Positions 31,803-40,644 of a stretch of 64,000 nt of DNA are shown piece by piece. Each line of letters begins with the position of its first letter. Positions within the stretch are counted from its first letter, which is position 1. Origin of the DNA: Butyrivibrio sp. AE3004 (lineage in GTDB: Bacteria; Bacillota; Clostridia; Lachnospirales; Lachnospiraceae); contig NZ_JNLQ01000002.1 of assembly GCF_000703165.1 (NCBI RefSeq), positions 1,798,001-1,862,000 of the forward strand, in the 5' to 3' direction. Both the position numbers and the translations under genes were made by a program. Below the pieces are notes generated by a model, which made no database searches, was not told the origin of the DNA, and saw nothing but the letters and a program-made list of their open reading frames with translations.

Positions 31803-33157
31803 ATATTACCATCCTGTTCAAAAATAAGCCCCCTGATAAAATTCATACCTCCATTCCTGATAATGCGTACCTTTACACCGAGTTCTCGCTCAATATCCGA
31901 TATATGAACATCATCAAGAAGATAATCTTCACCTGCACGAAGGACATTTTGAGGAAGAGCAAGCGCATCTCCGAGGTGTTGTCCTTTTAGCTGGTCAATT
32001 ATATCACGTCCCGTGAGCAATCCTGTAACAGTAATTCTCTCCCCAAAGAAATTATTGGTAATCTCATGAACGTGTACTTTCAAACCGGGAATTGCCTCCA
32101 TTAGTTTGTCAGCCATACTGCATATAAAAGGATAGATCAGCTTACCGCTTGCTGTCGAAACCTCTCCCTTTATATCCTTAATATCAATTCCGTCAATACC
32201 GTTTTTCTTAATATCTTCGAGAGCCGTATCAAATTCATCAAGTAAAAGCCTTACCATTCCGACTCCGTTTTCAAGCTGACCGTAATCATCATAAACATCC
32301 GCATCAGGTATAGGAAGCTCTGCTATCATATACCATTCATCAGATGCATGTACAAAATGATCGCCATACTCTTCAAAGGATTTCTCCTGCCAGAATTCAA
32401 TTTCTCTTAGTACCTCTCTGGCGTCCTCTTTTTCGAAAGGTTCCAGGGGATACAACCCTTCTCTGTATTTGGATAATCCAACAGGAACAACAGATACACT
32501 TTTCAGATTCGGTCTGTAATTATACAGGTCCGTAAGCGATCTGTGAAGCTCAGCTTTGTCATTTACGCCTTTACATAAAACTATCTGACCGTTTAATTCT
32601 ATTCCCGAATCCTTCTCACAAAGTCTTTCAACTTTTTTCAAGGCTTCACCTGCAAAGCGGTTGTTTAACATTTTACAGCGAAGTTCGGGATTGGTTGTCT
32701 GAAATGATACGTTAATCGGCGACAAATGATATTTAAGGATACGGTCTATGTCCTTATCACTCATATTGGTGAGCGTAACATAGTTTCCCTGCAAAAACGA
32801 TAATCTTGCATCGTCATCCTTAAAATAGAGGGTATCCCGCATACCGGGAGGCATCTGATCTATGAAACAGAAAATGCATTTATTACAGCAGGATCTGTAA
32901 TCATCCATAAGGCCGTTATCAAATTCAATTCCAATATCCTCATCATAGTACTTCTCAATTTCAAGCTCCCACTCTTCACCGTTTGGCTTTTGTATCAAAA
33001 GCGTAAGCTCTTCATCCTGCACCATGTACTGGTAATCAAAAATATCCTCTATGGTTTTATCGTTTATTGCAAGCAAACGATCCCCGGCTGCAATTTCCAT
33101 TTCATCGGCAATGCTTCCGGGTTCAACTTTTTTAATTAAATGTCCGTTATTATTCAT
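31799..33157 (-). CDS. DUF512 family PDZ/radical-SAM-like protein
   Basis: A 452-residue protein of the family conserved next to der. It starts with a PDZ-like domain (about 5-70, VEPGSIADEMEIAAGDRLLAI), then CNKCIFCFIDQMP (about 92-104), the CxxCxFC iron-sulfur motif of a radical-SAM-type TIM barrel, and the C-terminal DUF512 domain with VHEITNNFFGERITVTGLLTG. Function is unknown; a role in ribosome or tRNA-related Fe-S chemistry has been suggested for the family only by association. The ATG has no ribosome binding site and the best -10 lies 7 bases before it, so the mRNA may be leaderless. Confidence 0.85.
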   Translation of the reverse strand: MNNNGHLIKKVEPGSIADEMEIAAGDRLLAINDKTIEDIFDYQYMVQDEELTLLIQKPNGEEWELEIEKYYDEDIGIEFDNGLMDDYRSCCNKCIFCFIDQMPPGMRDTLYFKDDDARLSFLQGNYVTLTNMSDKDIDRILKYHLSPINVSFQTTNPELRCKMLNNRFAGEALKKVERLCEKDSGIELNGQIVLCKGVNDKAELHRSLTDLYNYRPNLKSVSVVPVGLSKYREGLYPLEPFEKEDAREVLREIEFWQEKSFEEYGDHFVHASDEWYMIAELPIPDADVYDDYGQLENGVGMVRLLLDEFDTALEDIKKNGIDGIDIKDIKGEVSTASGKLIYPFICSMADKLMEAIPGLKVHVHEITNNFFGERITVTGLLTGRDIIDQLKGQHLGDALALPQNVLRAGEDYLLDDVHISDIERELGVKVRIIRNGGMNFIRGLIFEQDGNI

Positions 33158-33178
33158 AATAGAGATTGTACCACACTT
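33158..33178 (-). promoter_or_regulatory. Extended -10 promoter for the DUF512-der-plsY-gpsA operon
   Basis: TGG-TACAAT on the minus strand (TACAAT at 33165-33170) ends 7 bases before the DUF512 ATG. No good -35 is seen at 17 bases. The predicted start coincides with the start codon. Confidence 0.5.
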
Positions 33179-33217
33179 TCCCTGAGTTAGATACTATACG
33201 TTATCATATGTTCTGTC

Positions 33218-33247
33218 TTGACGTTTCAGTATAAGATACAATAAGAT
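33218..33247 (+). promoter_or_regulatory. Candidate promoter of prs
   Basis: TTGACG (33218-33223) and TAAGAT (33242-33247) are 18 bases apart on the plus strand, about 40 bases before the chosen start. A TACAAT at 33237-33242 is an alternative -10 with poor spacing. Confidence 0.5.
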
Positions 33248-33290
33248 AGTAGCGTAAAAAATCAATATTTCAAATATGTTAGGAGATAAA

Positions 33291-34490
33291 ATGCCTGATT
33301 TTCATAAGTTAGATTCTTCCATGCCTGTTGCTCCGCTTGCCTTAATGGTTATGGAATCCGCAAGTGGTCTTGGCGAACTGGTAAATTCACACCTTGTTTC
33401 ATTCAGACATGACATGCATGATACTCCCGGTAATGACCCGGCTTTTCAGGGATATGTCAAGGATGATTACAGAGTAAAGTACACAAACCCACGCTTCGGA
33501 AGCGGCGAGGGCAAAGCTCAGATCTGCGAGTCTGTACGCGGTAAGGATGTTTTCATCATTACTGATGTCATGAATCACAGCATGACCTACAAAATGTTCG
33601 GCCATGACAATTACTACTCTCCCGATGATCACTATCAGGATTTAAAAAGAGTAATTGCCGCCATTACAGGAAAAGCCAAACGAGTAAATATCATCATGCC
33701 TTTTCTTTACGAAGGAAGGCAGCATAACAAAAACAGCCGTGAATCACTTGATGCAGCTGTTATGTTCTCAGAGCTTTACAAAATGGGAATTAGTAACTTC
33801 CTCACTTTTGATGCACACGATCCCAGAATTTCAAACGCAGCACCGATTTCCGGTTTTGACAACTTCATGGCATCTCCTCAGTTCATGAAGGCTCTGATTT
33901 CAGAAATTGATGATCTTACGGTTGATAAAGAGCATCTTACAGTTATAAGTCCAGATGAGGGCGCACTTGACAGAGCTGTTTACTTTGCCAACGTTCTTAA
34001 TGTTGATACAGGTATGTTCTACAAGAGACGTGATTACAGCAAAGTCGTTAACGGATCCAACCCCATTGTAGCTCATGAATACCTTGGTTCTTCCATTGAT
34101 GGTAAGGATGTAATCATTATTGACGATATGATTTCTTCCGGCTCAAGTATGATAGATACTTCACGCCAGCTTAAGAAAAAGGGTGCAAAGCGTGTATTTA
34201 TCTGTACAACCTTCGGCCTTTTCACAAATGGAATTGAGGTTTTTGATGAAGGCTATGAAAAGGGAGATTTTGATGCACTTATAACCACTAATCTCATTTA
34301 TCAGAACCCTGAATTTATTAAGAGAGAATATTATCATGTAGCTGATATGAGTAAGTTCCTTGCAACGATAATTGATTTCATGAATCATGACAATTCGCTT
34401 AGTAATGTAATAACACCTACCGAAAAGCTGCACAGCATTCTTGAAAAATACAACTCACGTACGGCAAAAACCGAGGACCTGTTTGATTAA
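33291..34490 (+). CDS. prs: Ribose-phosphate pyrophosphokinase (long form)
   Basis: Prs makes PRPP from ribose 5-phosphate and ATP, feeding nucleotide, His and Trp synthesis. The 399-residue protein is longer than the usual 310-320-residue enzyme but has the PRPP-binding loop VIIIDDMISSGSSM (about 270-283) and an upstream NIIMPFLYEGRQHNKNSRES region that corresponds to the catalytic flexible loop of bacterial Prs. Long forms of this type are common in Lachnospiraceae. AGGAG lies 5 bases before the ATG at 33291; the ATG at 33276 precedes the site. It is single-gene and followed by a strong terminator. Confidence 0.87.
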   Translation: MPDFHKLDSSMPVAPLALMVMESASGLGELVNSHLVSFRHDMHDTPGNDPAFQGYVKDDYRVKYTNPRFGSGEGKAQICESVRGKDVFIITDVMNHSMTYKMFGHDNYYSPDDHYQDLKRVIAAITGKAKRVNIIMPFLYEGRQHNKNSRESLDAAVMFSELYKMGISNFLTFDAHDPRISNAAPISGFDNFMASPQFMKALISEIDDLTVDKEHLTVISPDEGALDRAVYFANVLNVDTGMFYKRRDYSKVVNGSNPIVAHEYLGSSIDGKDVIIIDDMISSGSSMIDTSRQLKKKGAKRVFICTTFGLFTNGIEVFDEGYEKGDFDALITTNLIYQNPEFIKREYYHVADMSKFLATIIDFMNHDNSLSNVITPTEKLHSILEKYNSRTAKTEDLFD

Positions 34491-34510
34491 CAGGCCCCCG
34501 GTCTTTTTTT
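34470..34510. terminator. Bidirectional terminator between prs and the histidine kinase gene
   Basis: A 14-base stem with two mismatches (34470-34483 / 34489-34502) includes the prs stop codon and is followed by seven T residues on the plus strand. On the minus strand the tail is GTTTTTG. The flanking genes converge. Confidence 0.88.
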
Positions 34511-34527
34511 ACTTATCCGTACATTTT

Positions 34528-37068
34528 TTATTGTTCTACATCTGCTGTTTCGGAAGCAGGATTTCCGTTACTGAATTTTCCAGTTTCAAAAGAAACATTT
34601 ACCTTAAACAAATCACCATCCAGAATAATCTCAAACTGCCCTCCCATTGCTATTGTCAGGCTCTTTGCAATAGAAAGGCCAAGGCCGGATCCTTCTGTAC
34701 TTCTTGATATATCTCCTCGGATAAATCTCTCTGTAAGCTCATCAGCATTTATGTTCAGCTCATTTCTGGAAATATTCTTTACTGAGAATACTGCCCTGTG
34801 CGGTCCGTCTTCAGGTTTCACAACCACCAGATCCATGTAAACTCTGGTATTAGGCAATGCGTATTTACAAACATTATTGAGCAGATTTTCGATAACTCTG
34901 TATAGCTGTCTTGCATCTGCATGAATAAATACGTCATACTTCTCACACTTAAGTATCGGTACCAGATCAAAGCTGTCAAATTTCTCAAAAAACTCTCCCA
35001 GTATCTGATTTACAAATTCAGCAAAATTGAATTCTTCAATATTTAGCGTGATATTTCCCGATGATATTTTAGATGCTTCCACAAGGTCATCCGTAAGCTG
35101 TCTAAGTCTTTGTGACTTGTTGTCCAGTACCCTTATATATTCGCTCACCTTTGGATCTTCTATATTTTCTCTTTTTAAAAGATCCACATAATTGATGATT
35201 GAAGTAAGCGGTGTCTTTATATCATGAGATACATTCGTTATCAGATCAGCTTTAAGCTTCTCATCTCTCATACTTCTGTTGACAGCAGCTTCAACTGAAT
35301 CTGATATATTGTTCAGCTCTTCACCAAGGTACACATTTGCACCATGAAGCTTGTTGACATCAACCTTAACGTCAAGCTCACCATTACTAATTCTACGAAG
35401 TGCATCCAGAATCATGAACTTATCTTTGTTAAGGTTAAAAATATACAGTGCAACGGCTATATCAAGCACAACCGCTATTATAATGCCAAGGATATGGAAT
35501 CTGATTATCAGGTAGAACTGTAATACAATAGAAATAGAATAAGGCACTATAGTTCTTACAAAAAGATTCTGCTTAAGTGTCATTTTGGCAAAAAGTTTTT
35601 TGACCATTTCAAGACTCATCCTAAGCAGAGACGTCTTGTACAAAAAGCCTGATTTCGCACGCCTTATGACACTAAATACCGCATAAGCAGCCGCATTATT
35701 TGCCAGGAATGTAAGTCCTCCTGCAAGTGCTGCCATATTAAAGGTATTGTTATAAATCGTAGCATAATTGTTTCTTGCAAACTGGAAGAATCCAAATAAG
35801 ATTCCTATTATTATCGCTGAAAATAATATGACTATTTCTATAGGAATTACATCTATTTTTTCAATACCGCCTACTGTTCCGTCTGAATACTCAATCCTTC
35901 CTTCATAAAGACTGAGATGAACAAAAACAATTACGTATGCAATAGCAAAAAAAGCTATTATCATATGAAGCTGTTTATAATATGGCATATATCGGCTAAA
36001 AGCTTCTTTACCTATTTTGAAATCATCATTATTTGAGGTCTTATTTACATCAACCGCAAAATAAAACTTCATCTGATCCGGATATGCATACTGATAATTA
36101 CCAAGTATTTTGCGCAGATCATCTTCATTGATTTTTGTATTTGTTGAGTATTCAATATCATAGGGACAGTAATAAATGTATCTTCCGTAGGATTTAAAAA
36201 CATCCTTCAGATTCAAGCCTGTAGTACTGCCCTTTAACGATTCAACATTAGTATAAACTTCTGTTCTGGCATTTATTGTTCTAGTAATATAATACCTGAA
36301 ATTTGATTTATAGAATGAATATTCATCTTTATAATCAGCGTACCTGTCATAACAGGATGCCATTGTAGAAGCGGCCTCTGTTATGTTTGCACACAGTTCA
36401 TTATATTCATCCCAGCGGGAAACAATTTCTTCAATATTTTCATGATAAATAGTCTGATATCTGGGTATAAGGACCGTATGCGATCCTCCCCCGTCAACAT
36501 CAGCCTCTTTAATGTTGGTTCTTACCATATTATTGTCGAGCTGAGAATTCAAAAAACTGTTCATACCACCTTCCGCATTATTCTTCATAAGGTGAGTATA
36601 GACGGTAGTCGATGCAAGAAAATCCTTACTTTCTTTTGTAGAGAAATTCATATCCTCATACTCAAAGCCGTTCTGAGACCATTTAATGAGATTTGAAACC
36701 GGATAAACAGCTGTTATGTAGTCCGACTGAAGAATTGTGTTCCTGTTTATAAAAGCAGTGACATCAACACTTTTATTGCCATTGTACTCTCCGAAAGTTT
36801 CAAAAAGAGTCTGGTAAGCAGACAGTTCAACTACACTCTTAAGATTATTCATAAGGATCTCATTAAACAGGCTGGAATCAGCATATTCCTCACCGCTGTC
36901 CTCATTCTGGAGGTTATATACTACGCCGTTAGTGCCTACAAATGAAGATCCTATATAAATATAAAACATCAATGCCGCTACTATCGCTATGCATATATGC
37001 TGAAATATTCTTAATACGTACCTGCTGATCCAAGACATAGTTTTATGCCTGAAAATTTTGTCAAACAT
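34528..37068 (-). CDS. Membrane sensor histidine kinase
   Basis: The 846-residue kinase pairs with the response regulator encoded 2 bases upstream. A membrane anchor (about 17-40) precedes a large extracytoplasmic sensor region (about 41-370). A cluster of about five hydrophobic segments follows (about 375-535). Then come a HAMP-like linker (ISNGELDVKVDVNKLHG), the HisKA H-box LITNVSHDIKTPLTSI with the His near residue 612, and the HATPase domain with YRVIENLLNNVCKYA (N box) and GSGLGLSIAKSL (G box). The stimulus is unknown. Confidence 0.92.
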   Translation of the reverse strand: MFDKIFRHKTMSWISRYVLRIFQHICIAIVAALMFYIYIGSSFVGTNGVVYNLQNEDSGEEYADSSLFNEILMNNLKSVVELSAYQTLFETFGEYNGNKSVDVTAFINRNTILQSDYITAVYPVSNLIKWSQNGFEYEDMNFSTKESKDFLASTTVYTHLMKNNAEGGMNSFLNSQLDNNMVRTNIKEADVDGGGSHTVLIPRYQTIYHENIEEIVSRWDEYNELCANITEAASTMASCYDRYADYKDEYSFYKSNFRYYITRTINARTEVYTNVESLKGSTTGLNLKDVFKSYGRYIYYCPYDIEYSTNTKINEDDLRKILGNYQYAYPDQMKFYFAVDVNKTSNNDDFKIGKEAFSRYMPYYKQLHMIIAFFAIAYVIVFVHLSLYEGRIEYSDGTVGGIEKIDVIPIEIVILFSAIIIGILFGFFQFARNNYATIYNNTFNMAALAGGLTFLANNAAAYAVFSVIRRAKSGFLYKTSLLRMSLEMVKKLFAKMTLKQNLFVRTIVPYSISIVLQFYLIIRFHILGIIIAVVLDIAVALYIFNLNKDKFMILDALRRISNGELDVKVDVNKLHGANVYLGEELNNISDSVEAAVNRSMRDEKLKADLITNVSHDIKTPLTSIINYVDLLKRENIEDPKVSEYIRVLDNKSQRLRQLTDDLVEASKISSGNITLNIEEFNFAEFVNQILGEFFEKFDSFDLVPILKCEKYDVFIHADARQLYRVIENLLNNVCKYALPNTRVYMDLVVVKPEDGPHRAVFSVKNISRNELNINADELTERFIRGDISRSTEGSGLGLSIAKSLTIAMGGQFEIILDGDLFKVNVSFETGKFSNGNPASETADVEQ

Positions 37069-37070
37069 AC

Positions 37071-37775
37071 TTAATCCTCGGTATCAATTTTGTATCCAAC
37101 GCCCCAAACAACCTTCAGGTACTTAGGATTTTTGGGATCAATCTCAATTTTTTCCCTGATATGTCTGATATGAACAGCAACAGTATTATCAACCGATACA
37201 GCATTCTCATTCCATATGTTTTCATATATCTGATTGATGGAAAATACTTTTCCTTTATTTTTAAGAAGAAACATCAGTATATTGTATTCTATTTTTGTAA
37301 GCTTTACTTCTTCGCCGTCAACTGTTACAGACTTGGAATTATCATTGAGCACAAGACCTCCTGCCTTGAAAACATATTCATCATCCGCATCCTTATTATC
37401 AGCATTACCAAGCTGCGTGTATCTTCTAAGGTTCGACTTGACTCTTGCTACAAGTTCAAGCGGATTAAAGGGTTTTGTAACATAATCATCAGCGCCGATA
37501 TTAAGTCCGAGTATTTTATCCGCATCTTCGGATTTAGCAGACAAGATAATTATCGGGATTGAACTGTGCTCTCGAATTTTCATGGTGCACTGTATTCCAT
37601 CCATAATCGGCATCATAATATCAATTATCGCTGCATGAATCTCATTATTCTGAACAATATCAAGTGCCTCTAAGCCGTTATATGCCTTAAACACATTGAT
37701 ACCTTCCTGCTTTAAATATATTTCAATAGCTTCAACTATCTCTTTGTCATCATCACAAACCAGTACGTTTTGCAC
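37071..37775 (-). CDS. OmpR/PhoB-family response regulator
   Basis: A 234-residue two-domain regulator. The receiver has the acidic pocket VCDDD (about 6-10), phospho-acceptor Asp in AIIDIMMPIMDG (about 52), LSAKSED and YVTKPF with the conserved Lys. The C-terminal winged HTH (about 135-230) has VDGEEVKLTKIEYNILMFLL and VDNTVAVHIRHIREKIE. Translation starts at GTG with AGGAGG 8 bases upstream. It lies 2 bases before the kinase gene. Target genes are unknown. Confidence 0.94.
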   Translation of the reverse strand: MQNVLVCDDDKEIVEAIEIYLKQEGINVFKAYNGLEALDIVQNNEIHAAIIDIMMPIMDGIQCTMKIREHSSIPIIILSAKSEDADKILGLNIGADDYVTKPFNPLELVARVKSNLRRYTQLGNADNKDADDEYVFKAGGLVLNDNSKSVTVDGEEVKLTKIEYNILMFLLKNKGKVFSINQIYENIWNENAVSVDNTVAVHIRHIREKIEIDPKNPKYLKVVWGVGYKIDTED

Positions 37776-37827
37776 TTAAAAAACCTCCTATGTAAACGAT
37801 AGTTTCCAAACGCTTTCTCATGCTATA

Positions 37828-38208
37828 TTACCATGCTTTACATGGTATATATGAAAAAGCATTTTTATGCCATCTTATATGAGCAGCAGACATTTCGTCA
37901 ACCCAAATGGCAATAACATCATATCTGACGGGAGTTCCCACGTCTATACCAAATCTTTTCATATAGTAATCAGATACTCGACAGATAACTTTTTGTTTTC
38001 TGTAGTTCACAGCAGCCTCTGCCGTTCCGTATCGGGAAGTGGTCCTGTACTTTACCTCAATAAAAATCAGGTATCGTCCATCTTTTGCCACAATGTCAAT
38101 CTCACCTTTTTTGCTCCTGAAATTTCTGAGCAAAATCTCCGCTCCGTTCTCCATGATATATTCACAGGCAAGATTTTCATAATATGTTCCTGTTTCTCTT
38201 TTATTCAT
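37828..38208 (-). CDS. yraN: UPF0102 / YraN family nuclease-like protein
   Basis: A 126-residue protein with the YraN fold: YYENLACEYIMENGAEILLRNFRSKKGEIDIVAKDGRYLIFIEVKYRTTSRYGTAE begins at residue 9 and contains the E-D-ExK metal-dependent nuclease pattern. It is of the Holliday-junction-resolvase-like superfamily; its cellular substrate is not established. It is part of the widely conserved rnhB-yraN neighbourhood, here with ylqG and ylqH between them. Its stop codon lies in a TACCATG/CATGGTA palindrome. Confidence 0.9.
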   Translation of the reverse strand: MNKRETGTYYENLACEYIMENGAEILLRNFRSKKGEIDIVAKDGRYLIFIEVKYRTTSRYGTAEAAVNYRKQKVICRVSDYYMKRFGIDVGTPVRYDVIAIWVDEMSAAHIRWHKNAFSYIPCKAW

Positions 38209-38238
38209 AATTCATCTGTAAACGTTAAGCACTAAAAA

Positions 38239-38556
38239 CTAATGTGCCTTCTCTTTTGCTCTAATCTTATCCATTGCATCAACAAAAACAAGGATTTCAG
38301 CCACAACTTCATAGAGCTCCGGAGGAATCATTTCTCCTATTTCCAGCTTTGAAAGAGTATCCGCAAGCTTACTGTCCTCATGTATGGGGATATCCTTTTC
38401 CTTAGCAGCATCTATTATTTTTTCTGCTATAAGGCCCTTACCGCTTGCAATAACTTTCGGCGCCCCATCTTCATTCGGATCGTATGCTAGGGCAATAGCC
38501 TGCTTGGGCTTTCCGTCTTTTGTCTTGCCCGTTCCTTTCGTTTTATCATCAGCCAT
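38239..38556 (-). CDS. ylqH: FlhB C-terminal-domain-like protein (YlqH family)
   Basis: A 105-residue protein resembling only the cytoplasmic tail of FlhB/YscU, the autocleaving substrate-specificity switch. AIALAYDPNEDGAPKVIASGKGLIAEKI (about 20-47) aligns with the FlhB tail, but the NPTH cleavage motif is absent; the matching position is YDPNED. It ends with PPELYEVVAEILVFV. GAGGT is 8 bases before the ATG at 38556; a start at 38562 is too close. B. subtilis ylqH occupies the same place next to ylqG and rnhB. Confidence 0.85.
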   Translation of the reverse strand: MADDKTKGTGKTKDGKPKQAIALAYDPNEDGAPKVIASGKGLIAEKIIDAAKEKDIPIHEDSKLADTLSKLEIGEMIPPELYEVVAEILVFVDAMDKIRAKEKAH

Positions 38557-38607
38557 AATCATCTACCTCATCTATACTTACATCTAACCATACCTTATCT
38601 GACAGTG

Positions 38608-40602
38608 CTATGCTCTGGCATCAAAGGACGTCATAGACATAAATGAAGTCTTTTTTGCATCCAGAATGCTGCTCACAGGTGGATCTTCGCTATCATCATC
38701 CATATCCGTATGAAGCATCATTTTTGCCTCCATGTTATAACCTCGTTTATTAAGCCTATCGCTCAGTTCCCCAATATGCTCCGCAATAAGATCAATTACA
38801 CTCTCATCAGCAACATAAAAATTCGTCTTTACATTGTTATCTCTCATCTTAACATAAACATCCAAAGGTCCAAGATTATCCATATCAAGGTGAAGTATAG
38901 CACTCACAGTATCACCCGGCTCAAATTTCCGTTTACCGTTTGAATACACGTAAAGGTCTCCGTGCGCATTCTGATCTGCCATTTTGAGGGGAAGCTGCAC
39001 ATAGTGAAACATTTGATTAAGCTGATTCATAAAATCAATATTATTTTGCAAATTAGCAGCACTTTGGGCAACTTTACTGTCAGCCCCAAAAGCTGTCGTA
39101 AGCTGCTGAGTAAGTTGTCTGGCCTGTGAATTTAATCTCGCATAGAGATTTTCCACATTTTCCTTTACTCCCACATCATCAGGCCGCAGCATCCATTCAT
39201 CCTGCATGATATTTTTCATCAGCTTGTTGTATTCATTATTTCCAAAAAGCTTTGTAAATGCCTGATCTGCTCTTTCAGAAGTATGTGCTGACTTTGCATA
39301 AGCATCCGCCAGTTCCTTCAAAAGAGCCATCTGGTCAATCTCTGCGGTTTTGCCACTCCCTGCCTGAGCAATCAGTTTCTGAATCTCTGTTCCTGTTGCT
39401 CCTGTACCTGTACTAAGCTCACGTATTATTCCTGCAAGTTCATTACTGAAGGTCATTTTCTGCGAAACAAACTGATTCCCATTATGTGTTCTGATATTTT
39501 CTCCGGAAGCATCACTGATTTCAGCCTGATTAGTATTTATGCCTTTACGGGATTCAGTTGTTACTGCATCTATATTTTCATCCGCCGTTTCCTTACCCGG
39601 CATTAATGTTTCTAAGGGTTCTTCTCCTACATTAACTTTTTCACCGTTTTCGTTTAAAACAGTGGTTTCTTCATTTCCTGTAGGAATTTCTCCTGCTGGC
39701 AGCACACCGGCACTATCATTTTGAGTTTGTAACCGGGCAATTTCAGTTTGAAAAACAGGCACTTCCGTTCCATTTTGCATAGAAGGCACATTAACTTCAT
39801 TTTGCATACCGGGTAACGTATTTTCATTTTGCATGCCTGAAAGCCCCTGTTCATTTTGAGCACTAATAGTTTCGGGTTCATTCTGAATAAATGATTGTTC
39901 CATATGTTCAGCACCCTTAGCAAGCATATCAAGAATGCCTCCATATAAATCATTTGCAGCCTGCCCTTCCCCATTTTGAACAAGCTGATCATAAGCCTCA
40001 GGAAGATCATCCATAATAGATTTCATGGTCTCAACCACCTGGTGCTCATAATTTTTATAGCTCTCAAATTGTTGAAGATTTTGCTCTGTAACAGGTATAT
40101 CAAGCGCTCTCATTTGCACAACTGAACTAATATCAGCATCAGTATGTGAAGTAATAAGCTGATGCATGGATGTAAGTGAATTTTTGTCAATTCCAAGTCC
40201 ATTCTCCATCATGGACCTGACCATATTCACAGTATCCTGATTGACCTCCAGCCCGGCTGCAATAAGTGCTTTAAGCGTTGTTGGATCTATAGATGTATTT
40301 TCATAAAGTGGAGTAAGCGTTATCTGATTAGATACGCCACGTACTTCAAAAGAAATCGTCTGCCCTTCTTTAAGATACATTCCGTCTTGAAGTTTGGCTG
40401 AAATGACAGAATTATCTCCAAGTCTTATCTGCGCATTTTTAATGCCACCTTCATCTGTCATGGAAATAATTTTCCCCGAAAGCCTGTCTCCGCTCTCCAA
40501 TGAGCGCAAAGATTCCTGCGGTTTTGCAGCATTCTGATTAACAATTCTCCCATCCACCTTCACAGCAGGGGTTCTCTGGGTAAGATTCTGAATGATACTC
40601 AT
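38608..40602 (-). CDS. ylqG: FliK-like protein YlqG
   Basis: A 664-residue protein matching B. subtilis YlqG by position (between rnhB and ylqH) and layout. An N-terminal beta-barrel-like region (about 30-100, SGDRLSGKIISMTDEGGIK) is followed by a long low-complexity stretch containing degenerate repeats of the type LPGMQNE (about residues 245-290). The C-terminal Flg_hook-like domain (about 540-650) reads LPLKMADQNAHGDLYVYSN, LDMDNLGPLDVYVKMRDNNV and LSDRLNKRGYNMEAKMML, the FliK pattern. It has no signal peptide. Function is not established. Confidence 0.8.
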   Translation of the reverse strand: MSIIQNLTQRTPAVKVDGRIVNQNAAKPQESLRSLESGDRLSGKIISMTDEGGIKNAQIRLGDNSVISAKLQDGMYLKEGQTISFEVRGVSNQITLTPLYENTSIDPTTLKALIAAGLEVNQDTVNMVRSMMENGLGIDKNSLTSMHQLITSHTDADISSVVQMRALDIPVTEQNLQQFESYKNYEHQVVETMKSIMDDLPEAYDQLVQNGEGQAANDLYGGILDMLAKGAEHMEQSFIQNEPETISAQNEQGLSGMQNENTLPGMQNEVNVPSMQNGTEVPVFQTEIARLQTQNDSAGVLPAGEIPTGNEETTVLNENGEKVNVGEEPLETLMPGKETADENIDAVTTESRKGINTNQAEISDASGENIRTHNGNQFVSQKMTFSNELAGIIRELSTGTGATGTEIQKLIAQAGSGKTAEIDQMALLKELADAYAKSAHTSERADQAFTKLFGNNEYNKLMKNIMQDEWMLRPDDVGVKENVENLYARLNSQARQLTQQLTTAFGADSKVAQSAANLQNNIDFMNQLNQMFHYVQLPLKMADQNAHGDLYVYSNGKRKFEPGDTVSAILHLDMDNLGPLDVYVKMRDNNVKTNFYVADESVIDLIAEHIGELSDRLNKRGYNMEAKMMLHTDMDDDSEDPPVSSILDAKKTSFMSMTSFDARA
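39750..39870 (-). repeat. Degenerate tandem repeat within ylqG
   Basis: About four copies of a 10-11-residue unit containing (L/V)-P-x-M-Q-N-x occur in a row. At the DNA level it shows as recurring CATTTTGCAT blocks on the plus strand. Such a tract can change copy number. Confidence 0.6.
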
Positions 40603-40644
40603 GCAGGCTCACTTTCTTTTCAACATTAGCAACATGACAATTCT

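Noticed and set aside
33276..33290. Upstream ATG of prs
   Set aside because: It lies before the AGGAG site, which is correctly spaced for the ATG at 33291.
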